Assembly: GCA_933207985.1 (NCBI GenBank)
Contig: OW240914.1
Span: 134,275,119 to 134,339,118 of the forward strand
DNA: 64,000 bases
Direction: 5' to 3'
Source of the DNA: Pelobates cultripes
Lineage: Eukaryota > Chordata > Amphibia > Anura > Pelobatidae
This document shows positions 26,201 through 35,669 of this stretch, piece by piece. Made by a program: the position numbers and the translations under genes. Below the pieces are notes generated by a model, which searched no databases, had not been told where the DNA came from, and saw nothing but the letters and a program-made list of their open reading frames with translations. How positions within the stretch are numbered: the first letter of the stretch is position 1; each line of letters begins with the position of its first letter.

Positions 26201-26445
26201 TTTCTTCATGCCCCTGTGACAGCGACAGAGATGGAGGGCACTATCTCGGACAACCTCCTGGGCAGTCTTACACTCCTGGCTGGAAAGCAGAACATCCCTG
26301 TCTCTTCCTCCAAGACATTGGCGTAGTTTGCGGTATCGGGAGCTGCAGGACTGGTCTGTATTACACTGCTCATTGGCTTGAACACAGTCAGTTTGCACAG
26401 GCCATGATAGGGACGTTGACCCAGAAAGTGAAAGGGTGGTCTGAG
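14150..26445 (-). CDS. gfra2: GDNF family receptor alpha, GFRA2-like; 8 of probably 9 coding exons, signal-peptide exon not seen
   Basis: GPI-anchored co-receptor that binds a GDNF-family ligand (neurturin for GFRA2) and presents it to the RET kinase at the cell surface. Joining 26445-26149, 20063-19980, 19019-18677, 18140-18031, 17880-17740, 17329-17157, 14981-14934 and 14278-14150 on the minus strand gives one open frame of about 441 residues. All junctions are AG/GT and phases match. Cysteine counts by domain are 8 (D1), 14 (D2) and 6 (D3) plus 2 near the C-terminus, as in the family. D1 holds CSSRYRKLRQC and GMKKELQC; the linker holds EFYEASPYEPV and RLSDIFRLASI; D2 holds CAERRRQT. The linker, the GADPV stretch, GFD at the start of the exon 6 segment and a C-terminal CTSLQ segment favour GFRA2 over GFRA1 or GFRA4. 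Identity to mammalian GFRA2 looks only moderate, so a diverged paralogue is possible. Three NxS/T sequons are visible. Exon 1 is missing from my reading. Family call is near certain; paralogue call about 0.7. Confidence 0.93.
14934..14981 (-). CDS. gfra2: GFRA exon 8: 48-bp microexon-like segment
   Basis: Sixteen complete codons between acceptor ttattatag and donor gtaata. It encodes EMKNTSLSDLAICVSE, aligning with the segment of GFRA2 that holds the last conserved cysteine (SMCFTE). NTS is a sequon. Phase 0 at both ends means it could be skipped without a frameshift. Confidence 0.88.
15034..16884 (+). mobile_element. CR1 LINE 3' portion, split by an L1-type insertion, inside a GFRA intron
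   Basis: The left piece (15034-15071) and right piece (16512-16884) are contiguous in CR1: tgcaggataaaa...aggaaaggttaaagga, then gtatatgttggaggaaagat, gatatgatagacactttaaa, and the tgggccaaacggttcttatc terminus. The right piece encodes a remnant of the C-terminal CR1 tail (about 87 codons from 16551). It is antisense to the host gene. Confidence 0.88.
15072..16496 (-). mobile_element. L1-type retrotransposed insert, about 1.4 kb, no ORF2
   Basis: Flanked by a perfect 15-bp direct repeat, aggttaaaggatctt (15057-15071 and 16497-16511). A T-run at the left border is the poly(A) tail of a minus-strand insert. Its 5' end reads GGGGGCGGAGCCTGACCGC, which resembles the 5' start of frog L1 elements. 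The interior is GC-richer than the surroundings. No long coding frame is present, so it looks like an internally deleted L1 or an L1-mobilised non-autonomous element. Confidence 0.75.
17157..17329 (-). CDS. gfra2: GFRA exon 7: AFGNG motif and hinge
   Basis: 173 bp, acceptor ttatttgcag, donor gtggga. It encodes KKAIYAFGNGSE (family AIQAFGNG, with a sequon), then a Pro/Thr/Ser-rich hinge, and ends TGICTSLQ, matching the GFRA2 CTSVQ segment. It ends on a complete codon. Confidence 0.93.
17740..17880 (-). CDS. gfra2: GFRA exon 6: domain D3 core
   Basis: 141 bp, acceptor atccacag, donor gtgagt (a second gtgaga lies 4 bp further on but breaks the phase). It encodes the D3 core with PWCTCNGSGD and the TQNTCL end. 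CNGS is an N-glycosylation sequon. The stretch FDVALNFMD replaces the TPNYVD/TPNYID motif that is nearly constant in GFRA1, 2 and 4, the clearest sign of divergence in this gene. Confidence 0.93.
18031..18140 (-). CDS. gfra2: GFRA exon 5: end of D2 and start of D3
   Basis: 110 bp, the usual size for this exon in the family. Acceptor attctgcag, donor gtgagt. It encodes SRLADFVTSC, then a Ser-rich spacer, then DNYPACLGAYAGLIG, matching the GFRA2 pattern DNYxACLGxYAGxIG. Confidence 0.95.
18677..19019 (-). CDS. gfra2: GFRA exon 4: most of domain D2
   Basis: 343 bp, acceptor gataacag and donor gtaaca. It opens with ADPVSSKHNACLDAAK and carries most of the D2 cysteines, the NRRKC motif and the CAERRRQT stretch, which in GFRA1 contributes to ligand and RET-complex contacts. 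It ends within an arginine codon (VCR) that exon 5 completes. A long plus-strand ORF over the same bases is only a shadow. Confidence 0.97.
19233..19485 (+). mobile_element. Tc1-like element, left-end fragment
   Basis: Starts after TA with CACTGCTCAAAAAAATAAA, continues through aacacatcctagatctgaat and ctatggaggtctggatttgg to taatgtccttaaaac. I recognise this as the conserved left end of a widespread Tc1-like family. The right end is missing. Confidence 0.8.
19495..19590. mobile_element. T2-type MITE end fragment
   Basis: Contains actcaccagaacaaatgcaa, then ctgtagttgttctggtaact and atagtgtccctttg. It is the inverted-terminal segment of the MITE family, without an intact TTAA border, abutting the Tc1 fragment. 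Confidence 0.6.
19980..20063 (-). CDS. gfra2: GFRA exon 3: D1-D2 linker
   Basis: 84 bp between a pyrimidine-rich acceptor (ccccctcag) and donor gtgagt. It encodes DEFYEASPYEPV and RLSDIFRLASINS, the linker that is nearly invariant in GFRA2. Phase 1 at both ends joins exon 2 and exon 4 without a break. It is too short to stand out as an ORF and was found by following the gene. Confidence 0.95.
20461..20652. repeat. Compound microsatellite (ATCT)n/(ATCC)n/(GTCC)n
   Basis: Two near-identical blocks of about 110 bp (tatctatccatc, cattcgtccatc, then tctgtgtgtgtgt) show a higher-order duplication. It sits in the intron between GFRA exons 2 and 3. Confidence 0.95.
21105..21210. repeat. Palindromic MITE-like hairpin
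   Basis: Left arm cagtaggatttctggaagtt and right arm, inverted, cagcaggggtttctgggaat, then gtaattctg/gtagttgag, around a short loop. Imperfect but long. Confidence 0.6.
22076..22209. mobile_element. hAT MITE, 134 bp, complete with target duplication
   Basis: Perfect 8-bp duplication ATCTATAG at 22068-22075 and 22210-22217. Inverted ends CAGGGGTAGGGAACCTTCGG and CGGGGTGGGCAACCTTTGG, then dyad gatgt-tggactacatctccc. Lies in the GFRA exon 2-3 intron. Confidence 0.93.
22850..22975 (+). mobile_element. Penelope-type terminal remnant with conserved hairpin
   Basis: Contains cttgacaaag, stem acct/aggt and gaaacgttg (22874-22907), followed by caataaa and a tttggagtgcc segment. The same order (hairpin, AT tract, atggagtgc) occurs in the terminal repeats of the Penelope element at 37348-45420. 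Confidence 0.5.
24006..24085. mobile_element. hAT-like end fragment
   Basis: gagcagaggtaggcaacctt resembles the CAGnGGTnGGCAACC terminus of the hAT MITE at 22076. No partner end identified. Confidence 0.5.
24180..24320 (+). mobile_element. Penelope-type terminal remnant with conserved hairpin
   Basis: cttgacaaag, imperfect stem ggccc/ggacc, aaaacgttg (24244-24277), followed by an A/T-rich tail and gctgctcaaattg. Diverged, but same layout as 22874. Confidence 0.45.
26149..26445 (-). CDS. gfra2: GFRA exon 2: N-terminal stretch and cysteine-rich domain D1
   Basis: 297 bp, entering with two bases of a split codon and leaving with one. The acceptor is ccctgcag before the exon and the donor is gtgaga. 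It encodes a Ser/Thr-rich start, then D1 with eight cysteines from TDCVQANEQC to ELQC. The entry phase implies an upstream exon ending after one base of a codon, as expected for a signal-peptide exon. Retained D1 argues against the mammalian-type GFRA4, which lacks D1. Confidence 0.95.
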
Positions 26446-26861
26446 CTGCAGGGAAAGAGGTAGATAAAATGATTCATTTAATTAACTGAGATACAAACCA
26501 CAGTGTCATTGTCTTAATGGGATATTTCATGGATCCATCCTAAAAAATCAGACACAAAGCAGAGAAAATTGCAATTTTAAATATGGTACAACCACTATAC
26601 ATGTATACTCTAAGATACAGATCAGAGAAAGGACATTTAGTTTCTTCATCTTTCCTATATGCAAAGTAAAATTACTTAACAAAAATGAAAAAAAAATTCC
26701 ACATTAAAATGGGAGATAAACCATTTTAATATGCTGCATTATTTTTGAGTAATAGTGCCCCTCCATCAAGTGCACCAAGGGAAGAAGGAAAGGGACTACA
26801 ACACTGTGACGCGTATAAGCGTTTTATATATTTACTCTCTAGAGGCCTTTACTGGTAAATA

Positions 26862-27437
26862 CAGGCATACCCCACTTTTAAGTACACAATGGGACCAGAG
26901 CATGTATGTAAAACGGAATGTTCTTAAAGTGAAGCAATACCTTTTTTCACTTCCCAGTGCATGTACTTCATTGCAATAGTAATTTACAGGCATAACGGAT
27001 ACTGCAACTGCAGATTTCCAGTGATTTTATTTCCAGTGATTTATTTAGTGATTTCCAGTGGGCTTTTATTCAGTTAAAACAAACAGTAAAAAGAAAATTC
27101 TAATTCCAGATCTAATTTATCTTTAATGTTTTACTCATCTGACAACCTTAAACTGGGAGGAAGAGTAAAATAAACATGCCCACTGGGCCATTTTCTGTCA
27201 ATACAGTGCCAATTTGTATTTGTTAGCAGCTTTGTGTAGAAACCCCTCTTCATCACTTTAAGCATTTATGGTTTAACTTTGAATCCTCAGAATTGTGGCT
27301 AATGCAGCTAAGCTGCTAAGTCATGGTTATAGAAAACGGCAAAGGCAGGGTAAACCCTTTCACTGGATGGCAGCCGATTGCAGAATATGGACAATGTATG
27401 GGCAGAAAATATATATATATATATATATATGTGAATA

Positions 27438-27470
<33 letters not shown>

Positions 27471-27668
27471 TCAGCTAGGAGTAGGCATTATAAATTTGAG
27501 ATGATTAACCTGTGCCATGTCAGAAGGTGTGAAAAGTTCTTGACCCAAAGACACTGAACTGATCTGCTCCGGGCAAGAATAGAACCTTCCATTTCCTGTT
27601 CACTCGAGGACAGAAGAGGCGCGGGTATGTCTGTACTCGCGAGTGTACTTAAAGTGGGTGTATGCCTG
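26862..27668. mobile_element. Mariner-type non-autonomous element, 807 bp
   Basis: Terminal inverted repeats CAGGCATACCCCACTTTTAA and, inverted, CAGGCATACACCCACTTTAA, with TA at 26860-26861 and 27669-27670. No transposase frame. It contains a (TA)n/(TG)n microsatellite at 27406-27470. Confidence 0.85.
27406..27470. repeat. (TA)n microsatellite
   Basis: Alternating TA with two short TGTG interruptions, inside the mariner-type element. Confidence 0.97.
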
Positions 27669-27899
27669 TAGATGGTTATTTTTTTTTAGATGTATACCAA
27701 TCTCATTAGGTCATCTGGTTGCTAAAGGGGCTAGTAACTCCTATTCACTTTTCTTAAAAGAAAATATATATTTAAAGCATCCTTTGGTAAAAATTCTCAA
27801 ATTCCCAATATTTTTCACATTTATCCAACCTGGACAACCTTGAGTGGCTGAGAGAGGCATGTTAGCGCAGCATTCTCAGCCAATCCCTGTCGTCCAGCC

Positions 27900-29460
27900 T
27901 TGGCACAAGGTATTCTAGGCAACACAGCCACTACTGCTCAATGTAAAGCTCTATTCTCTACATTGGAAGAGCTTTCTACTCTGCTCCAGTCCTCCCGCAC
28001 CACCACCTGCTCCCTAGATCCAATTCCCTCGCATCTCATCCGTACTCTGTCTTCTTCTCTTTCTCCACCTCTCACTAAAATTCTCAATCTCCCTCTCTCC
28101 TCTGGTATATTTCCATCGCCCTTCAAACATGCAACTATAACCCCAATTCTAAAGAAGCCCAATCTTAACCCTAACTCCCCATCCAACTATTGTCCTATCT
28201 CACTACTGCCTTTTGCATCCAAGATCCTTGAAAGAATTGTGTATGCGAGATTGACAGACTTCCTCGAGTCCAACTCTCTGCTAGACCCGCTTCAGTCTGG
28301 TTTCCGCGCTAGGCACTCTGTGGAAACGGCACTGACCAAAGTATCCAATGATCTACTTGCTGCAAAATCTCGAGGTCACTACTCTATCCTAATTCTCCTT
28401 GACCTGTCTTTGGCTTTTGACACTGTTGATCATCAACAGCTTCTTCTCATGCTCCGCAATATCGGTCTACAAGATATTGCTCTCTCCTGGTGCTCCTCCT
28501 ACCTCTCCCAGCGCTCTTTCAGTGTTTCTTTCTCTGGCTCTGCTTCTTCTCCCCAACTCCTCTCTGTTGGTGTCCCCCAAGGTTCAGTCCTTGGTCCCCT
28601 ACTGTTCTCCATCTATACTGCCTCCCTTGGTAAACTCATTAGCTCCTTTGGCTTCCAATATCATTTCTATGCAGATGACATGGAAATCTACCTGTCCTCT
28701 CCTGATCTCTCCCCGTCCCTCTTGACTAGTGTATCTGACTGCCTCTCTGCTATTTCTAACTGGATGGCTGCCCACTTCCTTAAACTAAACTTGACCAAAA
28801 CTGAAATTCTGGTCTTTCCTCCCTCAAGTGTTGTTACTCCTGTGTCTGTCTCCCTCCAAGTCAACGGTGCTACCATCAGCTCCACCATGCAGGCTCGCTG
28901 CCAAGGTGTTCTTTTTGACTCCGACCTCTCCTTCAAGCCTCATGTTCAATCTATCGCCAAATGCTGTCATTGCGCGCATCTGCCCTTACTTAACGCCAGA
29001 TGCGACTAAGGTGTTGGTCCATTCCACTGTCCTTTCTCGCCTTGACTACTGTAATCTGCTTCTCTTGCGCTGTTAGAGTCCATAATGAATGCGGCGGCAA
29101 GGTTCATCCTCCTGTCCGCCCGCACCTCCCATGCCTCACCTTTCTGTCAGTCCCTACATTGGCTTCCTATAAAATAAAGAGCTCAATTTAAAATTCTGGT
29201 TCTTGCTTTCAAATCTCTACATAATGCTGCTCCCACATATCTATCCTCCCTTATACACAAGTATGTCCCGTCTAAGCCCTTACGATCTGCTGAAGAATTA
29301 CGTCTATCTTCTGTCCGTACTCCCACCTTTGATGCTCGCCTTCAAGATTTCTCGATTTCTCGAGGGCTGCACCGTTCCTGTGGAACTCGCTTCCCTCCTC
29401 CGTTAGATGCTCACCCAGTCTCCACTACTTCAAAAACCCACTTTTTCATAAAAGCGTATC
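27900..29460 (+). pseudogene. L2 reverse transcriptase, frame-broken
   Basis: The first frame (27900-29009, 369 codons) has RT blocks in order: [66 protein letters not shown], the catalytic [10 protein letters not shown] (about residue 256) and [11 protein letters not shown]. Near 28960-29000 a small indel shifts the frame. The C-terminal tail (SRLDYCNLLLLRC, then QSLHWLP and HKYVPSKPLRS) continues in other frames with stops up to about 29460. No N-terminal APE endonuclease is present. Inactive copy, but only moderately decayed. Confidence 0.92.
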
Positions 29461-29715
29461 AATTAAACTGTTAATAGCTCCTCACTGATTCCTCTTCTGC
29501 AACTGTCACTAGTCTAATACTGTCCTTACCTTTTTGTGTCATTTTACCCCACTCCCTCTAGCATGTAAGCTCATTGAGCAGGGCCCTCAACCCCTCTGTT
29601 CCTGTGTGTCCAACTTGTCTGGTTACAACTACATGTTTGTTCGTCCACCCAGTGTAAAGCACTGCGGAATTTGATGGCGCTATATAAATAATAACATAAT
29701 AATAATAATAATATT
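27930..29715 (+). mobile_element. L2 LINE, 5'-truncated, with 3' end
   Basis: Encodes most of an L2-clade reverse transcriptase, then the 3' UTR (cattgagcagggccctcaac) and the canonical terminus tgtaaagcactgcggaattt, gatggcgctatataaataat with (AATAAT)n. Same family as the fragment at 1-650. Confidence 0.95.
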
Positions 29716-30389
29716 CTGACTAGGTGAAAGCATCACAAGGCTAATTAGAATAGAGCAAGTGACCAGAAAAACACATATAGTAATGCACTAGTGGCCAGAC
29801 CCAATTTGCTACAAAATGCAGATTTCCTAGACTATTAACGACCAAGGTAGTCATGTACCATAAGGATTACAAATATGTTCTAGCTACTCTAATATTTATG
29901 CAAATACATCACTGTCTCAACATGGAAAAATGTAAAAATTAACAGCTAGATTAAGGCTTAGTACTAAAAGTACTTTTCATTCCCTGCAGGGCCGTCTTTA
30001 CCGCGGGGCAAACGGGGCAGCTGCCCCGGGCCCAGTTACTCTTGGGGGCCCGAAGCAGCTGCACCGTGGGCCCCGCTGACCTCAAGCATTTTTCCCAACT
30101 GCCGGTGCAGCTACGCACCCGGTGGGCTTCTGTCAGCAGGGGCCCGGTCTTGCGCTCTGGCGCTTTAAGAGCGCGACCAGGCCCTCTTGCTTTTCGGCAG
30201 CCGGCTAGGAGGAAGTGACGGCTGCACGTCACTTCCTCCCATAGAGAGAGGAGCGCGCGGGAGGAGGAAGAGGCAGAGCAGTGGGGGTCTGGGCCGAGCT
30301 AGCCAGACCCCAACTCCCAGCAGCTTCAGCCACTGGTAGGAAAGTCACCCTCCAACGTAGAAAGGGTGGGTTTAATAGTGTAAATTTTG

Positions 30390-31570
30390 CATGTCTGTCA
30401 GTGTGTCTGTCAGTGTGTCTGTCAGTGTGTGTGTCAGTGTGTGTGTCAGTATGTCTGTGCGTGTGTCAGTATGTCTGTCAGTGTGTGTGTCAGTGCGTGT
30501 GTCAGTATGTCTGTCAGTGTGTGTGTCAGTATGTCAGTGTGTGTGTCAGTATGACTGTCAGTGTGTGTGTCAGTATGACTGTCAGTGTGTGTGTCAGTAT
30601 GTCTGTCAGTGTGTGTGTCAGTATGTCTGTCAGTGCGTGTGTCAGTATGTGTGTCAGTGCGTGTGTCAGTGCGTGTGTCAGTGCGTGTGTCAGTGCGTGT
30701 GTCAGTGCGTGTGTCAGTATGACTGTCAGTGCGTGTGTCAGTATGACTGTCAGTGCGTGTGTCAGTATGTCTGTCAGTATGTGTGTCAGTATGACTGTCA
30801 GTGCGTGTGTCAGTATGTCTGTCAGTGCGTGTGTCAGTATGTCTGTCAGTGCGTGTGTCAGTATGTCTGTCAGTGCGTGTGTGTGTTAGTATGTCTGTCA
30901 GTGTATGTGTCAGTATGTCTGTGCGTGTGTGTGTCAGTATGCCTGTGTGTGTGTCTGTGAATGTGTGTCAATATGTCTGTCAGTATATGTGTGTGTGTGT
31001 GTCAGCATGTCTGTTAGTGTATGTGTCTCTGTGTGTCCATATGTATGTCAGTGTGTGCATGTCTGTATGTCGGTGTGTACATGTCTGTATCAGTTTGACT
31101 CTTTTTGTCTGTATGTCGGTGTGTGTGTTGGTGAATGTCAGCATGTCTGTCAGTGTGTCAGTATGTCTGTGTGTGTCTCAGTATATATCTGTCTGTCTAT
31201 GTGTCAGTATGTCTGTCAGTTTATGTGTCTGTGTAAGTATGTCTATCAGTGTATGTTTGTGTGTCACTTTGTATATCTGTGTGTATCTATATGTTGTCAT
31301 TTTTTGTATCTGTGTGTTTGTCAGTGTGTATATATGTGTGTGTATCTGCAAGTGTGTCAGGTGTGTATATGTGTGTCTGTGTAACTGCATGTGTGTCAGT
31401 GTTTGTATCTTTGTGTATGTCAGGATGTGTATCGGTGTGTCTGTATGTGTGTCAGTGTGTATCTGTACGTTGTCTTTGTGTGTTTCAGTGTATCTGTATG
31501 TTATGTTATTAGTATGTGTGTCAGGGTGTGTATTTGTGTGTCAGGTTGTGTGCATATCTACCTGTGTGTT
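30390..31570. repeat. Minisatellite, gtgtgtcagtatgtctgtca units
   Basis: About 1.2 kb of 12-bp/24-bp units built from GTGTGTCAGTGC and GTCTGTCAGTAT variants. Regular at 30390-30900, increasingly degenerate to 31570. Long open frames here (rich in Cys, Val and Ser) only reflect repeat units in multiples of three without stops. Confidence 0.97.
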
Positions 31571-31845
31571 TGTGTATATGTGCATACATCTCAACATTCA
31601 CACGCTAACACTACACACAAATACACCCCTGCATTCAAGCTTCAGCACAACATACAAATACACGTCTGTGTTAAACACCAACATTATATGTATACACACC
31701 CCTGCATTCAAAAACCAACACTACACATAAATACATGCTTACATTCAAACGCCAATGCCACATACAAACATATTCCATACAAAAACCTGTTTACATTGAA
31801 ACACACAAAACCAGCTTAGTGCTAAATACAAACCTGCAAATATGG
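31571..31845. repeat. Second degenerate tandem block, cattcaaacnccaacactac units
   Basis: About eight loose copies of a 28-36-bp C/A-rich unit (cctgcattcaaa, ccaacactacacataaatac). On the plus strand it is C-rich, the opposite bias to the preceding array. Inside the hAT-like element. Confidence 0.75.
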
Positions 31846-32092
31846 ATAAATGGTAGAGCCCCAGCTGTCAAGGCATTGCTGGAGTTGCACAACAGATGGG
31901 GATCTACCTTTTAAACATCCTTGCAATAGGGAGGCCCAAAAAAAAATTATTGCACCTCTCTACTTTAGGTAGCCACTGCGTTAAGGGTGATAACGTGTTT
32001 GCACGCCTGGGGAGGGTGTACATGGTCCAGGGGGCCCAAGCAAATGTTTTGCCCAGGGTCCAATCAATATTAAAGATGGCCCTGATTCCCTG

Positions 32093-32483
32093 TGTTTTTT
32101 TAAGTCCATACTGACATAACATAGACTTTATGTAAATTAGGGTTTAAATTTGTGAGCAATACACATTAACATACGAGATGTTGGAATGATTTGTCTATGA
32201 CTTTTCTGTACAAATAGAGTCATTTTAGCTTTTCACTGCATTGTAGTTAGTTAGTATGTTTTGTGGACCATGGTGGTTCTGTATAGTGCAGGGCAGTAAC
32301 AATGAACAATTTGCCATGATATGAGTTGTATACAATGGCACACTTGCTGGGCCTAGTGGGTTCTCTGGCAAATAAAGCAGTCAAGATAAAATCTACATAT
32401 TGTTGGGGTCAGTGAGAATTATAACAAATGAGTCCTCTGGCAAATGTTCATACAGCTCTGAGCAGTAGGAGATGGTGTGTAGA
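32093..32483. other. No feature recognised
   Basis: Unremarkable AT-rich sequence between the hAT-like element and a tandem duplication. Confidence 0.5.
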
Positions 32484-32603
32484 GGTCCCACTATTTTTGT
32501 GTGTAGTTTGGTACTCAGAAAAGTCCCGGGAAGGATTCTGAGAGCTCCCACTATTTTTGTGTGTAGTTTGGTACTCAGAAAAGTCCCTGGAAGGATTCTG
32601 TGC
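32484..32603. repeat. Exact-length 60-bp tandem duplication
   Basis: Two copies of a 60-bp unit containing cccactatttttgtgtgtag and tttggtactcagaaaagtcc, differing at a few positions. Confidence 0.93.
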
Positions 32604-32879
32604 TTTTTGTGTCCCATGTCTGTTGAGTGAGAATTACAAGGAAAGTGTGAAGGAGAAATTGCAGTTGTCTTTTAAAACTGTAAATAATGCATACTCAACT
32701 TTTGCATGCTCTATGCCTTTTGCTACTAAATCAGGATGTAAGGTTGCTGCTGCCTACTGTCCCCCTCAGGGCAGGCGTGTCCAGCGGGCATTCTGACACG
32801 GGTGGCATTTTTGCCACCCATGTCATAATCCAAAAGCAGTTTTGGAGGTTTCCTGGTAAGCTGCCTGCTTCTGTGTGGG

Positions 32880-33760
32880 GTCCGGGCAGCTCATGTGTGT
32901 AAGTGACAGTGTGTGTTAGTGAGAGTGTGTAAGCATTTAATTATTGGACCCAGGCAGCACTGTGTGTATGTCATTGAAAGAGTGTGTGTGTTAGTTAGAT
33001 TGTGTCAGTGAGAGAGTGTGTGTTAGTGAGAGTGTGTAAGTGACACTGTGTGGACTTCAGTGGTTTGCTTTACTTATATAATTCCTGGCAGGGCTATAAG
33101 TGGGCTTAGCTGTTGGAGAAATTGCAGAATAATCCCTCTCAGTGTTTAGCTATCTGCATGCTGGCCACCTACAGGGCAGCACAAGGGGCAATGCATACAG
33201 CTCCTTGATGCAGGAGTCGACAGCCAGGAGCAGGGCAGGAGTCAATACTGGACCTTCAGCTATGGGAGCATGAGGAGCAGAGCTGCTAGGAATCACTCCA
33301 GACTCCAGGCAGAAGTCACACCACCGTGCCACAGATACAGTAAGTACAAATGTCATGATTTGCTGCAGTGTACACACAGTGTGCTGCACATAGGAAGCCA
33401 ATCCCAGGCACACACAGACACACACTTCATCCCCAGCATACACAAATAAACTGCATCCCCGGCACGCACACTGACAAACTTCATCTCCAGCACATACATA
33501 AACATACACTTCATCCCTAGCACCCACATTGCTTCTTGAGCACACACACACTGCATCCCCAGGACAAATACCCTACATGTCCGGTACAAACAGATACAAA
33601 CACTACATCCCCAGCACACACAGACACTGTATCCTAAAGCACTCACACATGGAATGCATCCCTAGACACACTGGCTCACCAGTACACAAAATACATTCCC
33701 TACACACACTGCATCATTGGGGCGGGTGCATTTAATTATTGGACCCAGGCAGCACAATGT
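32880..33760. repeat. Degenerate minisatellite block bracketed by a 28-bp direct repeat
   Basis: gcatttaattattggaccca plus ggcagcac occurs at 32933-32960 and 33728-33755. Between them: gtgtgttagtgagagtgtgt arrays, a GC-richer middle, then an opposite-strand-biased array (33390-33700) of acttcatccccagcacacac units of about 30 bp. Confidence 0.8.
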
Positions 33761-34561
33761 CTTGGGCCAGCACTGATTACCCTGCATTTTCTATTGAGGG
33801 GCCCACTTAGCAGACCACTCATAATAAATTGTTAATATTGTGCAGACCACTCATAATAAATTCTTACTATGTTTAAAACCTTTAAGAGTTTCAGATCATT
33901 TCCCATCCAGCATTTTTTTAATTCCCCCCCAAGCTGTAGTTCTCCACTAGTCACCAGTTTCCTTTCTCCATTCTGCAGTCTCTTGCTTGCTGAACTTTCC
34001 TTTAATCCCCCAGCTACCTTTATTTATTTCTCTCTTACCCAGCATTTTCTTTCACTCCCCTACAAAAACAATATATAGCTGTGATAATGAGTACAGCTAT
34101 TATTTACACTCCTTTGTGAATAGAACATTTTCTGGAAAGTGTCTGAAATAGAGCAATCTAAATGTAGAACATCATAGGTAGGTTGAAAGCTGGGCTTCAG
34201 TCTTGTGAAGAGTACACTTCAATCTTGCCTATGTCTGCTTATTTTTCCCTCACAGTTATGATGCCACAGGTAACTACAGCTCTGCCTGCACAGGGGACAT
34301 TATATGACAGGTTAAAACACACAGTGCATGTTCAGTATAAGAATCCAGTATAAAACATGTGAATACTTTCTTTTGTCCCTGTAACTCTGCTCAAAGCCCA
34401 TCCCTAAGCAGTCCATGGCACAGGCTCCATTATGCCTACCTACTTCTCCTCACTCTGCACCTAAGCCAACAGGCCCAAATAGTAATATTTCTCCTGGTGA
34501 CATTAATATCACCTTGGTTTCCCTGGACATGCAAGAAAATGTAAGACACCTCCAGACATTT
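33761..34561. other. No gene; short duplication only
   Basis: A 20-bp word (gcagaccactcataataaat) is repeated at about 33811 and 33842. The rest holds nothing I recognise. Confidence 0.5.
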
Positions 34562-35089
34562 TTCTGTTAAAACATTTTTGAAAAATAAATTTATATATAT
34601 ATATATATATGTATATACATATGAAACCACTACCAGGCCAACTCTCCAATTTTGCACCCCTCCTTGTCACAAGTGCCTCATACCAGGGTCCTATTTACAG
34701 GGCCGGGCTGGGAATGAAAAGTAGCCCTGGAAAAAAATTTGATACTAGCCCCATAATGCATTGCGCCAGCATAGTGTGCAGATATGGAAGCAGGGAAAAA
34801 AAACAACCTTAAAACTGAAAACTATCACTCAAACGTGAAAGAAAGCACTCATAGGGCTTCAAAATAAACAAAAGAGCGGATTTATTGTAAGCAGACTGCA
34901 TTCGCATATAATCAATGTTTCAGTCCATTTTCTTGATATATTAAGAAAAGCTTGGTCATTTGGACTGAAATTGTGAATGTATGCTATTGCACAGCAGTAA
35001 ATAAACTGATGTTATCTTGTTGTTGTTTTTTTTAAGTAATAAGAGTGTACTCTTCACTTTGTCTGACAACTGGATAAAGTTCAGTCAAT

Positions 35090-35437
35090 GCCAATTCAAT
35101 TTCCATAGGAAAGCATTTGGGGGCTATTGCGCATATGTGGCAAAATGCTGTGCTTTACCACACCAATCAGCATCTCCTCATAGAGATGCATTGCATCAAT
35201 GCATCTCTATGGGGAGCGATCAACGCCTCCATGCAGAATGTGCAGCACTGGACTAAGAAGCAGCTCTAGTGGCCGTTTGAGTGACTGTTACTAGAGATGC
35301 GCCTAGGCATCAATGTAGACACTGCATTTTCTCTGAAAAGGTAGAATTTACAATGCTCAGCCTACAGGGACAGGCTATAAACACCAGAACCACTATATTA
35401 AACTGTAGTAGTTCTGATGACAATAGTGTCCCTTTAA
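35090..35437. mobile_element. T2/Kolobok-type MITE
   Basis: Right border cagaaccactatattaaact to tagtgtccctttaa (TTAA at 35434-35437). The interior atcagcatctcctcatagag and tgagtgactgttactagag matches the copies at 8455 and 9999. Confidence 0.75.
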
Positions 35438-35669
35438 TACAACATCTTTCTCTCTCTGGTCGATTCTGAGTTACAGGGAGAGCAGGAGACACAAGTGAAG
35501 ATACATTTTGTTTGTGTCTTTCTCCCCCAAGCCCGTTTCATGTGTCTCTTAGCCCCACCCCATTGTCTTTTCTGTCTTTCCCCAGCCCTTATGTGAGTTT
35601 CTTTCCCAGGCCCCAGCACCTCTATGTGTATCTTTCCCCACAGCTCCTCTGTGTGTCTCATTCTCTCCT

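Larger units (their letters stand above)
29987..32084. mobile_element. hAT-like non-autonomous element, 2.1 kb, carrying a large minisatellite
   Basis: Perfect 8-bp target duplication ATTCCCTG at 29979-29986 and 32085-32092. Ends CAGGGCCGTCTTTACCGCGG and, inverted, CAGGGCCATCTTTAATATTG. Left third is GC-rich (aaacggggcagctgccccgg), the middle is minisatellite, the right part is AT-richer. No transposase frame. Confidence 0.9.

Noticed and set aside
30390..31570. CRISPR-like repeat/spacer look of the minisatellite (also 36023-36820)
   Set aside because: No constant repeat with unique spacers; units are contiguous variants, and the genome is vertebrate with spliced genes.
30281..31819. Long overlapping Cys/Val/Ser-rich ORFs up to 309 codons on the plus strand
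   Set aside because: They are translations of a stop-free GTGTGTCAGT minisatellite in several frames at once; composition and periodicity mirror the DNA repeat.
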